A stretch of DNA of 64,000 nt from an uncultured Eubacterium sp. (GCA_910577225.1 CAJTMV010000002.1:186001-250000), one strand, 5' to 3'. Counted from the stretch's first letter, positions 35,923 to 44,942 are shown. Program-made: numbers and translations. Notes: a model not told the origin generated them from the sequence alone.

Positions 35923-37472
35923 ACTGATATCCTTCCCTGCTGCAGCTTTACGGCTGCCTCTGCCATACTCTCCATCGTTTCTTTTTCCGCCTGATACACC
36001 TGCATGCCATATCCCGCCGCCTGATTCGCAGTCACGCGGCCGATACATACTGCACGGACGTTCGAATAGTCTGCGCCTTTTGTCATGTGCACAAATCCAC
36101 GAACCGAAGACGCGCTTGTAAACATCACCATCGTAATCTGTCCGCTTTCCACTAACGTCTTTGCGTATAGATCCTCGGACTGATGCGTATACAGGGTATC
36201 ATAAATTGCCAGATCGGTAACTTCTATCTGATTACTCTGCTGATTATTTTGTTTTATCTCATCGATCAGCTCCCGGCTGCCCATCGAGGAACGAAGGAGC
36301 AGCACTCTGCCGGTTCCCTGCATCGACTGGCGCAGCAGCCTGCCGAGCGCGATACTATGATACTGTTCCGGCATCAGATCGGGCCGCAGTCCCCGCTTTT
36401 TCAAAGCCTCGCCAGTCGCACTTCCGATGACTGCCAGCCGCACGGTTCCGATACAGCGAACGTCCATCTGCAGTTTATCCAGCAGCTCAAAAAAATAATC
36501 GACGCCGGCCGGAGAAGTAAACACCAGGTACTGATACGCCGCGATCTGCGATAACTGTTCGGACAGCTGCCGGCCGCAGTCTCTGATCTGCGTACGGATC
36601 GTCGGCATCTGCACCACCTCGGCGCCAAGCTGCTCCAGCAAATCAGACAGTTTTCTTCCCCGCTCCGCTGGTCGTGTTATCAAAATGCGTGCATTATGCA
36701 GCGGCAGCCGCTCCCGCCAGGCGTAGCGGTTCGCAAATGCAGCGGTCTGTCCGATGACAATAACCGCCGGCGCTTTGATCTGCTGTTTGCGCACGTCCTC
36801 TTCCAGTACGGCAAGCGTGGCAACCACACTGCGCTGATCCGCGCCTGTCCCCTGTCCGATCACCGCAGCCGGCGTATCCGGCGGCATTTCGGCGTTTAGA
36901 AATCCTGTCACAATCTCATGCAGCGCAGACATCCCCATCAAAACCACACAGGTGCCGCCAGCCTGACGCAAAGCCTGAAAATCAATATCCAGCGGTTCGT
37001 TTTGTTTTTTATGTCCCGTCAGAATATGAACACTGGACGCAGCCGCGCGATGCGTCACCGGAATCCCAGCATATGCCGCAGCCGCGATCGCAGACGTAAC
37101 GCCCGGCACGATCTCGTAAGGAATCTGATGTACAGCCAGAAGCTCCAGCTCCTCGCCGCCCCTGCCGAACAAAAACGGATCGCCGCCTTTTAACCGTACC
37201 ACCCGTTTTCCTTTTTGCGCATACTCCAGTATCATACGGTTAATTTCTTCCTGCTTTACCGAATGGTGTCCTGCACGTTTCCCTACGGATATTTTTTCTG
37301 CCTCCCGCGGAATCAGACTGTAAATGCCCGGACCTATAAGCGCGTCATAGATGACAACCTGCGCCTGCTTTAGTATCCGATACCCTTTTACAGTCAGAAG
37401 ACCCGGATCCGACGGACCTGCGCCGACCAGATATACCTTTCCTGTCTGCGTCAAATCTGTATGTGTATCCAT
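35910..37472 (-). CDS. cobA-hemD: Fused uroporphyrinogen-III C-methyltransferase / uroporphyrinogen-III synthase
   Basis: 520 residues. The N-terminal half is the SAM-dependent methyltransferase making precorrin-2 (VGAGPSDPGLLTVKGYRIL, RLKGGDPFLFGRGGEE, VTHRAAASSVHILTGH). The C-terminal half, from about residue 260, is uroporphyrinogen-III synthase (NARILITRPAERGRKLSDLL, YLVFTSPAGVDYF, ITMVMFTSASSVRGF). The fusion is usual in Clostridia and points to siroheme or cobalamin. The start at 37472 has GGAAGGA nine bases upstream; a TTG lies three codons earlier. First gene of the operon here; hemA and hemC, often in front, are absent. Confidence 0.95.
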   Translation of the reverse strand: MDTHTDLTQTGKVYLVGAGPSDPGLLTVKGYRILKQAQVVIYDALIGPGIYSLIPREAEKISVGKRAGHHSVKQEEINRMILEYAQKGKRVVRLKGGDPFLFGRGGEELELLAVHQIPYEIVPGVTSAIAAAAYAGIPVTHRAAASSVHILTGHKKQNEPLDIDFQALRQAGGTCVVLMGMSALHEIVTGFLNAEMPPDTPAAVIGQGTGADQRSVVATLAVLEEDVRKQQIKAPAVIVIGQTAAFANRYAWRERLPLHNARILITRPAERGRKLSDLLEQLGAEVVQMPTIRTQIRDCGRQLSEQLSQIAAYQYLVFTSPAGVDYFFELLDKLQMDVRCIGTVRLAVIGSATGEALKKRGLRPDLMPEQYHSIALGRLLRQSMQGTGRVLLLRSSMGSRELIDEIKQNNQQSNQIEVTDLAIYDTLYTHQSEDLYAKTLVESGQITMVMFTSASSVRGFVHMTKGADYSNVRAVCIGRVTANQAAGYGMQVYQAEKETMESMAEAAVKLQQGRISVWSL

Positions 37473-37511
37473 GCAATCCAATCCTTCCTAATCATAACTG
37501 ATATAGTAAAA

Positions 37512-37539
37512 ATTATAACATTTATTATGACGAATTCAA
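37512..37539 (-). promoter_or_regulatory. Promoter of the tetrapyrrole operon
   Basis: Minus strand TTGAAT (37534-37539), a 16-base spacer and TATAAT (37512-37517), 40 bases before cobA-hemD. It shows that the three-gene group can be transcribed as it stands. Confidence 0.75.
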
Positions 37540-37604
37540 GTTATTTCCTGGCTAAACGGATGGGAAAGGTGGTTTTGGCAAATTCCTGACTACACAGGCA
37601 GCGC

Positions 37605-37633
37605 TTGCAGGCTGGCACGGTTTTTGGTAAAAT
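37605..37633 (+). promoter_or_regulatory. Promoter of the Rpn-type nuclease gene
   Basis: TTGCAG (37605-37610), 17 bases, TAAAAT (37628-37633), followed 28 bases later by the ATG with GGGAGG between. Confidence 0.65.
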
Positions 37634-37661
37634 AGACATATGAAAAGACTGGGAGGATGAT

Positions 37662-38711
37662 ATGGCTGAGAAGAAAACTTACGAAGAACTGGAAAAACGC
37701 ATCCGGGAACTGGAGGAACAGCTGAAAGGCAAAGGGAACCGCGAATACAAATCCCGGCTGTTCGGCTTCATCTTCGGCCGGGAAGAGAACAAACGCTGGA
37801 CGCTGTCTCTTTATAACGCCATTCATGGTACATCCTATGACGACCTGTCTGGCATCACCATTAATACCATTGAGGACGTGATTTACATGGGTATGAAAAA
37901 TGATCTGTCCATTCTCGTATCAGAAAACATAAGCCTTTACAGGGCCATGGAGCTGTATGAACAGCAGAGCACTTACAACCCAAACATGCCTGTCCGTGAG
38001 TTCATGTATGCCGGAAAACTGTACGATAAATTCATCCATGCAGCCGGGCTGAACAGATACGGTAAAAAACTCCTGCCGCTCCCGCTTCCAAAACTCGTGA
38101 CTTTTTACAACGGGAACGATGAAAAAGAGGATGAAACCGTGCTGTCACTCAGCGCTGCATTCAGGGAGGAAATACGCCAGAACGTTATGCGCAGACATAG
38201 TGAAAATGGAGAAAAAACGGATGATACGGAAATATCAGCGGAAGTGGAGCAGATCTTCCATTCGGCCAGTCCTGATATAGAAGTAAACGTCCGGATGATT
38301 AACATCAATCACGGGCATAATAAAAAACTGCTCTCTGCATGCAGGCCGCTTGAAGAATATGCGTGGTTTGTCGAACAGGCCCAAAAAAACCTGTCTGCAG
38401 ACAAAAACGGTAAGATATCCGTAACCGGTGATGCCATCGACAATACAATTGATGAAATGCCTGAAGATTTTCAAATCAAAAAATTCATAACAGCAAACAG
38501 GGCGGAGGTGAAAGATATGTGCCTGACTGAATATAACGAAACAGAAACTATGGAGATGATGAAAGAAGAAGGCCGGCAGGAAACAATGATTCTCAATATC
38601 AAAAACCTGATGGACAGCACGGGATGGTCGGCAGAAAAAGCTATGGACTCATTAAAGATCCCAAAAGATCAGCGTCTAATCCTATCTGCCGATTTATTCA
38701 AAAACGCATGA
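37662..38711 (+). CDS. Rpn/PD-(D/E)XK nuclease-family transposase-like protein
   Basis: 349 residues. A short coiled coil (YEELEKRIRELEEQLKGK) is followed by the core typical of Rpn-like proteins in Lachnospiraceae: RLFGFIFGREENKRWTLSLYNAIHG and MKNDLSILVSENISLYRAMELYEQQ. The tail has a helical repeat (MDSTGWSAEKAMDSLKIPKDQR). Rpn proteins are RecA-independent recombination-promoting nucleases often present in many copies. The gene is alone on the plus strand with its own promoter and terminator and without terminal inverted repeats. It marks the start of the accessory stretch. Confidence 0.85.
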   Translation: MAEKKTYEELEKRIRELEEQLKGKGNREYKSRLFGFIFGREENKRWTLSLYNAIHGTSYDDLSGITINTIEDVIYMGMKNDLSILVSENISLYRAMELYEQQSTYNPNMPVREFMYAGKLYDKFIHAAGLNRYGKKLLPLPLPKLVTFYNGNDEKEDETVLSLSAAFREEIRQNVMRRHSENGEKTDDTEISAEVEQIFHSASPDIEVNVRMININHGHNKKLLSACRPLEEYAWFVEQAQKNLSADKNGKISVTGDAIDNTIDEMPEDFQIKKFITANRAEVKDMCLTEYNETETMEMMKEEGRQETMILNIKNLMDSTGWSAEKAMDSLKIPKDQRLILSADLFKNA

Positions 38712-38728
38712 CTGTCAACGAATGGATA

Positions 38729-38773
38729 AAACCGGAGCAAATCTGTTCTTATCATACAGATCCGCTCCGGTTT
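38729..38773 (+). terminator. Terminator, probably bidirectional
   Basis: AACCGGAGC pairs with GCTCCGGTT, and an inner ATCTGT/ACAGAT pair extends the stem. TTTCG follows on plus and an A-run precedes it. Serves the Rpn-type gene and possibly the ABC operon on minus. Confidence 0.75.
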
Positions 38774-38821
38774 CGTATAGATACCCAGCAGTTACGTTTT
38801 CCCTGCGACAGCTCCTTTCGC

Positions 38822-40049
38822 TTATCTTTTTGCAGTTTTTCTGTAGATACTGTATAAGAATGGGAGTAATAACAGAGTTCCCACCAGATATAATACAGGT
38901 AAAAGCTCGCATGCCCCTATGATGCGATGATCGATCCGATACAAATTAAAACAAGAAAATGCAGCGTTCATCTGTAACAACTGATCTGGCAAAAGGCCTG
39001 ACAGCTTTCTCAAAAAACTGCTGCCGCTCCCGCTTAAGAATGACGGTACAAAAATTGCAATAAATGGCACAATTACCGCAAACACTGCAGATTTTGTCTG
39101 CGCTGAAACCAGCATTGTTAACATCATTATAAAAATTGTACCTATGTATCCTCCTATTATTACGATGACAGCCTCCTGCCAGTATGTAATATTATAAAAA
39201 CTCTTCCAGCCAGCTGTACTTGTTTGTATTGCACAGTCTGCCCCCCTGAAAGCCTAATACTCCAAGAACAACAAAGAAATATAACAGTATCACCGCCCAG
39301 TAAACTACAGTTGTGATCAATATCCCGGCTTTTATTTTCGACGATATAGCCTTATCCCTTCCATAGCGGGAAGAGTAAAATATCGCGTCTGCTTTCCATT
39401 GAATTTCCGCCGGAAAAATACCAGCTACCAAAAAGCCTGATACCAAAACCATGATCATCAATATCGCTGAACTATTTTCTAACAATTGTTTCCAGCCATC
39501 GGCATACTCATAATACAACGGCGTCTTTAGTGATCGATATTTCTGAATCAAAAAATCTTTTTCCTTTTCAGAAAACTGATGCATTGCCTCTGTATTTAAC
39601 CACTCCTGCAGACTTAATACCCGATTGTCGTAAAAATTTTCTGCGTCTTCCATTGTCAGAGAATCCGGCAAAAAATAATTATTTTCTGTAAATTTCCCAT
39701 ACGCATGCATCATCATATTACGTATATCTGATATTCCCTGTTTCCATCCGTATGCAATATTCTTTTGCTTCACATCTTCAGACTGGCACTGTGGCGTTTC
39801 ATTAATCCTGATATTCTCTGCTATCGCCTCTGCCACTTTTTCTTCTGTTAATTTTCCGCTCCATTCATTTTTTGCCTTTTTTAACGACCAGACAGCATGG
39901 AAACCAGCCTCAGTTTCCCCCTCTTCATTCACAAATGTGACCCCTGTAACTGATAAATAACATACTATACCTAAAACTACAAATAAAAAAATAATAGCGA
40001 TTTTAGCGCTCGTTTTTACAAACACTTTTTTCAATTCATAATATAACAT
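38822..40049 (-). pseudogene. ABC-2 type permease, frameshifted at a G6 tract
   Basis: Reads as a membrane permease with an N-terminal helix (FVKTSAKIAIIFLFVVLGIVC), a large outside loop and further helices (SAILMIMVLVSGFLVAGIFP; LITTVVYWAVILLYFFVVLGVLG). The frame then ends at 39192. Taking out one base of the six C at 39241-39246 (G6 on minus) restores a continuous frame reading GADCAIQTSTAGWKSFYNITY, then helices through 38822. So one gene is split by a single-base insertion. It may be dead, phase-variable or a sequencing error. The start at 40049 overlaps the ATPase gene by 14 bases. Confidence 0.8.
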
Positions 40050-40923
40050 CTTCCTCACCTGCTTTCTCTCCAAAATAATATAAAAATGCGTCTTCTACCG
40101 TCGCCATTTCTTCCACCGCGTTTATATGCGGTTTTTCTATCGAAAGTATTCGCATTTCTGCCCCGTTGTCCAACGACTTTATATTTACCACCTGATATCT
40201 TTGCAAAAAATGATTGATCTCAGATCTGCTTACTTGAATTTTCCACACTTTTACAGGAAGTTCTTTTCTTACATTTTCAGGAGACCCTGCGTATAAAATT
40301 GTCCCTTCTTTCATAAATAATATGTCTTTTGCGATATATTCAATATCTGAAACAATATGAGTGGAAAGCAGCACTAATCGATCCTGCGAAAGTTTACTAA
40401 CCAGATTGCGAAAACGTATCCTTTCACCAGGATCCAGGCCTGCTGTCGGTTCGTCCAAAATAAGTATTTTCGGATTATTAATCATCGCCTGAGCTATCCC
40501 TGCTCTGCGTTTCATCCCTCCGGATAATTTTTTCAATTTTCTATTTTCCGCTTTGTCAAGTCCTACCTGTCTTAGCAGCTCGCGAACGATCTTTTTGGCT
40601 GCAACTGATTTTATTCCTTTTATTGACGCTATATAAAGCAAATAATCTTTTACTGAAAAATCCGGATAATATCCAAAATCCTGCGGCAAATACCCTAATA
40701 AATTTCGATATTCCGCTCCCATTGCAAAAATATCCTGACCATTACAAAAAATGCCGCCTTCTGTCGGTTGAATCAATGTACACAGCATTCTCATTAAGGT
40801 TGTTTTACCCGCTCCATTCAGACCCAGCAATCCATACACACCATTGTGCATTGTATATGAAATATGATTCACAGCTCTTACATCCTTAAAATTCTTTGAT
40901 AAGTTTTCCATTTTTAATTCCAT
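40036..40923 (-). CDS. ABC transporter ATP-binding protein
   Basis: 295 residues, ABC-2 exporter type. Walker A is GLNGAGKTT, the Q-loop is LPQDFGYYPDFSVKDYLLY, the signature is KLSGGMKRRAGIAQAM, Walker B is ILILDEPTAGLDP and the switch His is in LLSTHIVSDIE. The C-terminal 80 residues are specific to drug or peptide exporters. The start at 40923 follows GGAGG and overlaps the upstream membrane gene by ten bases. The partner permease is the frameshifted gene downstream. Cargo unknown. Confidence 0.93.
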   Translation of the reverse strand: MELKMENLSKNFKDVRAVNHISYTMHNGVYGLLGLNGAGKTTLMRMLCTLIQPTEGGIFCNGQDIFAMGAEYRNLLGYLPQDFGYYPDFSVKDYLLYIASIKGIKSVAAKKIVRELLRQVGLDKAENRKLKKLSGGMKRRAGIAQAMINNPKILILDEPTAGLDPGERIRFRNLVSKLSQDRLVLLSTHIVSDIEYIAKDILFMKEGTILYAGSPENVRKELPVKVWKIQVSRSEINHFLQRYQVVNIKSLDNGAEMRILSIEKPHINAVEEMATVEDAFLYYFGEKAGEEDVIL

Positions 40924-41672
40924 ATTATAGTTTCCTCCCAGCATATGCTGCCTTCATCCAAAGTTTTTTTAATCACATATATAAAATACAGCATCGCACA
41001 GCAGAACATAAGTCCCCACACGGGAAATGAGATCAAATGATAAACAGAATCTCTTAATACGACCGTCGTCCAGACACATATCCACAAAACCGATGCAACA
41101 ATTGCAAAAACCTCTGACTGCATCCTCTTACTGCATAGTATTCGAAAACAAATACAGCATGTCACAATCATCGGAAGCAAAAAATCAATCCATATTTGTT
41201 TTATTTCAATTTTAACCGACAAATAAACCACTGTATAAAAGATGCTCAAAAACAACAGATCCACCAAAGCAAACAATAACATTCTTGCTGAATATATTTG
41301 TCTTAAGGTATAAAGTGAAGTATTCTCTATTTCTACAGAATCGCACGTTCTGTTTTTCCATAACTCTGGTATGATAAAAATCACAAATGACGGCGCTAAT
41401 ATACCCATGCATCTTCGAATTTCAAAACTGCTGTTCGCCTCCTTTAACAAAAACCAAAAGACTACTAAAAGAAGCGCCTGACCTGTCCACCAAATCTTTT
41501 TCATATATTTTATCTGCTGATAAAGAAATTCAAAATATGAAATTCTTTGACTATAGAGTTCCTCATAAAATGCTTTTTTCGCATAATGTATCGTTTTTTC
41601 TATTTTTTCTTCACAAGGCTGGATACTCTCCAGATCAGTATCTTTTCTTAATGGTTGTTCTGTCCGTTTCAT
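40914..41672 (-). CDS. Membrane protein of ECF-sigma/ABC locus, unknown function
   Basis: 252 residues. A charged cytoplasmic N-terminus of about 55 residues is followed by about six hydrophobic helices (WWTGQALLLVVFWFLL, MGILAPSFVIFIIPELW, ARMLLFALVDLLFLSIFYTVVYL and others). Its start overlaps the sigma factor stop (ATGA). Its place between sigma factor and ATPase suggests an anti-sigma or a transporter subunit. No anti-sigma domain is visible. Confidence 0.8.
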   Translation of the reverse strand: MKRTEQPLRKDTDLESIQPCEEKIEKTIHYAKKAFYEELYSQRISYFEFLYQQIKYMKKIWWTGQALLLVVFWFLLKEANSSFEIRRCMGILAPSFVIFIIPELWKNRTCDSVEIENTSLYTLRQIYSARMLLFALVDLLFLSIFYTVVYLSVKIEIKQIWIDFLLPMIVTCCICFRILCSKRMQSEVFAIVASVLWICVWTTVVLRDSVYHLISFPVWGLMFCCAMLYFIYVIKKTLDEGSICWEETIIWN

Positions 41673-42190
41673 ATAAAATCTTCCTTTCTTAATATTTTTT
41701 TTAACTGTTCTCTTGCCCTGCTGATTCGATATTTTGCCAGAGGAATGCCGATACCCAAAATCGCAGCCACTTCTTTTAGCGTAAATCCCTGAAAATAATG
41801 TAATAGAAGAACTTCCCGTAACTGATCCGGCAGTTCATATAAACTTTGATTTATCACGATTTTACTTTCAATTGAGGTTAAATATTTCTCGTCGGCAAAC
41901 TCTGAAAATTCCAATCCTGGTATCTCACATGATTTCTTACTGTGATCGATACATACATTTTTGGCTATTTCACATAAGTAAGCAGACGCTTTCCCTCTGT
42001 GCCTGTAATTTGAAATACTCTTAAAAAATCTGACAAATGTCTCTTGTGTCAAGTCTTCTGCTATGTACCTGTCAGGCGCATGATAGTTGCAATAACGCAA
42101 TATTGTCGCATAATACTTTCGTACAAAAGAATCCATAGCTTCTTCGTTTCCGCCTTTTATCTTTCGAATCAAAATAAAATCTTCATCCAT
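41669..42190 (-). CDS. ECF-family RNA polymerase sigma factor
   Basis: 173 residues. Region 2 is at about 15-85 (FVRKYYATILRYCNYHAPDRYIAEDLTQETFVRFFKSI), with DLTQ as in sigma-70 region 2.2. Region 4 is at about 110-165 (LPDQLREVLLLHYFQGFTLKEVAAILGI). It probably directs its own four-gene operon, as in other Firmicute sigma-ABC loci. The start at 42190 follows AGGAAGG; a further ATG nine codons upstream lacks a site. Confidence 0.92.
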   Translation of the reverse strand: MDEDFILIRKIKGGNEEAMDSFVRKYYATILRYCNYHAPDRYIAEDLTQETFVRFFKSISNYRHRGKASAYLCEIAKNVCIDHSKKSCEIPGLEFSEFADEKYLTSIESKIVINQSLYELPDQLREVLLLHYFQGFTLKEVAAILGIGIPLAKYRISRAREQLKKILRKEDFI

Positions 42191-42281
42191 GAAACACCTT
42201 CCTACTTCTGTCAGCAAGTCCTAACCATAGATTTTATAAGACTTTGCGTATTTAATTTACCTCCCGGCCAGCGATCATTGC

Positions 42282-42312
42282 GGTAAATATCTTTATATCA
42301 TAAATATTTACC
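42282..42312. promoter_or_regulatory. Inverted repeat before the sigma factor gene
   Basis: GGTAAATAT (42282-42290) and ATATTTACC (42304-42312) are perfect arms 13 bases apart, about 90 bases upstream of the sigma start. It could be an operator or leader hairpin. The minus-strand site has no T-run, so it is not a terminator. Confidence 0.5.
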
Positions 42313-42739
42313 CAGGTATTTGGAGGTAATCATATTCGAACCTGTGAAAGCATATGAACGCTTCTAATATATACAACTTAAAATCACATCATTTGGATAG
42401 TATCCATTTGATTTTTTTTCGTTTATTTGAAAATGCCTTTTTGCGTCTCCTCAGCGAAATCTGAATTTCATTATCATGGACCGCTCCATTTTAAAAGGAA
42501 TCCTATCGCAGATATTTTCTTCATGTAAGTCTGTTTGCCCCGCTAATAAACAGCAATACCATCATGGAAAATTTAACTTTATTTTCGGACTAAAAAGAGT
42601 TTCCTTACCAGCTGATGAACACATCTTTTTTCAAAAAATTATTGAGTCGTCGGATTGATCTTTTATTCTGCCATGCCGCATGACAGCTCCCATTGGTACG
42701 AGTTTCAGCCGCACAATGTCACACATTTCGCAAAAAACC
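42313..42739. other. AT-rich stretch without a convincing gene
   Basis: No frame here has a ribosome binding site and a recognisable protein. The longest (42476-42658, plus, 60 codons) has no visible signal. GGATAGTATCC at about 42395 is a short palindrome. This may be decayed mobile DNA. Confidence 0.5.
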
Positions 42740-42840
42740 CTTGTACAGAAGACCGGAATAGTCTCATTTTTTGCAGATTTACTCTTGTACCTTACACCGG
42801 AATCATCTCATTTTAAATTCATTTTCTCTTGTACTGCAGA
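42740..42840. repeat. 44-bp imperfect tandem repeat (transposon-end-like)
   Basis: CTTGTAC begins units at 42740, 42784 and 42828, exactly 44 bases apart. The first two continue with ACCGGAAT, then TCTCATTTT. A weaker GGTACGAG..CCG stretch at about 42695 may be a further decayed copy. Short directly repeated sites like these occur at ends of some DDE transposons as transposase-binding sites. No transposase is nearby. Confidence 0.65.
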
Positions 42841-42922
42841 CAGAAAAAAGTGCCGAATTAAGCGAAATTAGCAAGAATATTATAGATAAATATAACAAAT
42901 ATAATAAATATGATAGTCTGAC

Positions 42923-42975
42923 AAAAAATACGATCAGAAGGCGCAGTCTCTAAACATTCCGAGCACAGCGCCTTC
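42923..42975 (-). terminator. Hairpin past the DUF4173 gene
   Basis: Minus strand GAAGGCGC pairs with GCGCCTTC around a 23-base loop; TTTTTT follows after seven further bases. Plausible terminator, weaker than the others. Confidence 0.5.
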
Positions 42976-43022
42976 CTGTATTTCCGTAAATGTTAAAAAC
43001 AGATTTTCACAACGTACTTTGG

Positions 43023-44819
43023 TTATTTCCCAGCCAGCATCTGCACTGCCCGGTAACGAGAGAGGTTAAAATTCCGGACTCCCAGATTGCTTTTTGCCTG
43101 ATATACTTTACACATATACATCGAATACCAGTACGTTTCCTTCGGAGCATCCGTCTCTGCCAGCATGCTGTCATCCAGACGACCTTCCAGTATGGCCTGT
43201 GCCAGACGTGCCCCATCGTCCATCTGGCTTTTCGCCTCCAAAGACGCCTGCTCGTAATAATGTTCCACTGCCGGCGCTGCATCCAGGGACAGCTGCGACA
43301 AATACCACCAGTCCATGTTTGCCGCATTTTCCTGCGCATGGGCCAGATTATAGGATGCTATCAGATGATCCACATGTACAAACGCCAGACACAGATAAAT
43401 CGTACTAATCACTCCGATGCTGTATCGAACCAGCATAAAATTCGGTTTTAGAATGACCGCCATCGCTCCTGCCAGCAAAAATGCCAGAGCCAGAAGCGCC
43501 GCCAGCACAAATACCCGCAAAAACGTCAGCTGGTAAACGGAAATATACAGACACATCCGATAAGCGCTCGAAGCTAACATGACAAACGTGCATCCGCAGA
43601 TCAAAAGCAGCAGCATATGCAGTATCCAATTCCGCGCAAAATATTTGCGCATCACAAGCACAAGTCCAAAATTCACCACACAGACAAACAACAGCATGTA
43701 AAATCCCCTATGTGCATACTGCGCATAAGTCATTCCATCCGGCAGCTGCATGCTGGCCGCAAACAGATATAGCACCTGCACACCGCAAAATACCGCATAC
43801 ATTATAAAAAACGGCGCCAAAAACGTAATCGCAATCACCGGATCGAAGACCGGCCGGCGGCTTTCGATCTGTATCTGGTCGCGACGGATCAGATAACGCA
43901 TCCCGCAATACGAAGAAAAAAATCCAAACAACAGCATTCCCACAGCCTGAAGTACCCTGACGGGCATGCGGACACCGGAAAACATCCGCAAAACCATCGT
44001 TTCAAATACGGCATCCGCACACATCAGACAAAACCCGACAACCAGAATCCCAGGCGCCGCCAGCAGCAGTCCTGTCAGTACCGCACGCGTCGTTTTGTTT
44101 TCTTTCGTTTTCTTCTCTCTAAGAAACGCATATCCATCTGTAAACGGTGTCAGCGCACATCCGACTGCCCCTGACACTGCCGTCATCATCGCAACCATGT
44201 TTTTGGTAAAATCCCACTGACTGTCGTCATAAAAATTATGCAGTAAAAATAAAAGCAGCATTACAAAAAATCCGATATAGTTCATCCAGATCATTACGGA
44301 CTGATCCGTCAGAAACGTCGCAATTCCAAGCAGCATCATTACCGTAATATAAAACCAGCTGCCCGTACGCAGATGTCCACAAGACCCGACAGATACATTC
44401 GTACCTGTATCCGCCCTGGTCATGTCTCTCTCAGCCGCATCCGCCTTAGCCGGCTCTTTCTGAGCCATATCCGCCCTGGCCGCTTCTTTCCCTGCCGTTT
44501 CTGCTCTGATCGGTTCTTTCTCAGCCACTTCTGCTCTGATCCATTCTTTTTCAGCCACTTCTGCCCTGATCGGTTCTTTCTCAGCCATTTCTTCCCTGAT
44601 CAGTTCTTTCTCAGCCACCTCTGCCCTGCTCGCTTCTTTCCCTGCCATTTCTTCCCTGATCAGTTCTTTCTCTTTTACAGACTCTGTCACAGATATCTGC
44701 CGCATCGTCACACACGCATACAAAATTGTCGCTGCAATCCACACCGGCATTGTAATGCCGCTGTCGTTTTGAAACATACAGATCGTATAGACTGCTGCAT
44801 ACAGCGCAATGAAATGCAA
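43023..44819 (-). CDS. DUF4173 polytopic membrane protein with decapeptide repeats
   Basis: 598 residues. After two N-terminal helices (HFIALYAAVYTICMF; MPVWIAATILYACVTM) comes a charged repeat block at 51-137, then about ten more helices. These include the DUF4173 core (FVMLLLFLLHNFYDD, PFTDGYAFLREK) and a soluble C-terminal tail of about 110 residues. DUF4173 has no known function; it often lies near two-component or sporulation genes. The start is a TTG with no clear ribosome binding site, directly after an in-frame stop (44835-44837), so the N-terminus may be shortened or the start misplaced. Confidence 0.75.
   Translation of the reverse strand: MHFIALYAAVYTICMFQNDSGITMPVWIAATILYACVTMRQISVTESVKEKELIREEMAGKEASRAEVAEKELIREEMAEKEPIRAEVAEKEWIRAEVAEKEPIRAETAGKEAARADMAQKEPAKADAAERDMTRADTGTNVSVGSCGHLRTGSWFYITVMMLLGIATFLTDQSVMIWMNYIGFFVMLLLFLLHNFYDDSQWDFTKNMVAMMTAVSGAVGCALTPFTDGYAFLREKKTKENKTTRAVLTGLLLAAPGILVVGFCLMCADAVFETMVLRMFSGVRMPVRVLQAVGMLLFGFFSSYCGMRYLIRRDQIQIESRRPVFDPVIAITFLAPFFIMYAVFCGVQVLYLFAASMQLPDGMTYAQYAHRGFYMLLFVCVVNFGLVLVMRKYFARNWILHMLLLLICGCTFVMLASSAYRMCLYISVYQLTFLRVFVLAALLALAFLLAGAMAVILKPNFMLVRYSIGVISTIYLCLAFVHVDHLIASYNLAHAQENAANMDWWYLSQLSLDAAPAVEHYYEQASLEAKSQMDDGARLAQAILEGRLDDSMLAETDAPKETYWYSMYMCKVYQAKSNLGVRNFNLSRYRAVQMLAGK
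44409..44669. repeat. 30-bp coding minisatellite (decapeptide KExxRAEVAE)
   Basis: About nine imperfect 30-bp units in frame, coding for KELIREEMAE, KEPIRAEVAE, KEWIRAEVAE and similar. They give a charged helical arm between two membrane helices of the DUF4173 protein. Units are multiples of three, so length can vary without loss of frame. Confidence 0.88.
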
Positions 44820-44904
44820 TACATTTTTATCGATTTACGATAAATTTTTACTGTTTTATAATGTTTGAGTCGTGGGAATGATTTCAGGATACGCTCTGGG
44901 CATA

Positions 44905-44942
44905 AGAAATCCCCCGCAGCCGCTTTCTTCCGGCTTCGGGGG
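44905..44942 (-). terminator. Strong hairpin between two minus-strand genes
   Basis: Minus strand CCCCCGAAGCCG, loop GAAGAAAG, then CGGCTGCGGGGG, followed by ATTTCTT. It is 200 bases past the stop of the 285-residue gene and just before DUF4173. Confidence 0.75.

Noticed and set aside
42476..42658. 60-codon plus frame in the AT-rich gap
   Set aside because: No ribosome binding site, no recognisable family; likely chance.
44409..44669. CRISPR array
   Set aside because: Thirty-base units are directly adjacent without spacers and encode a regular peptide repeat.
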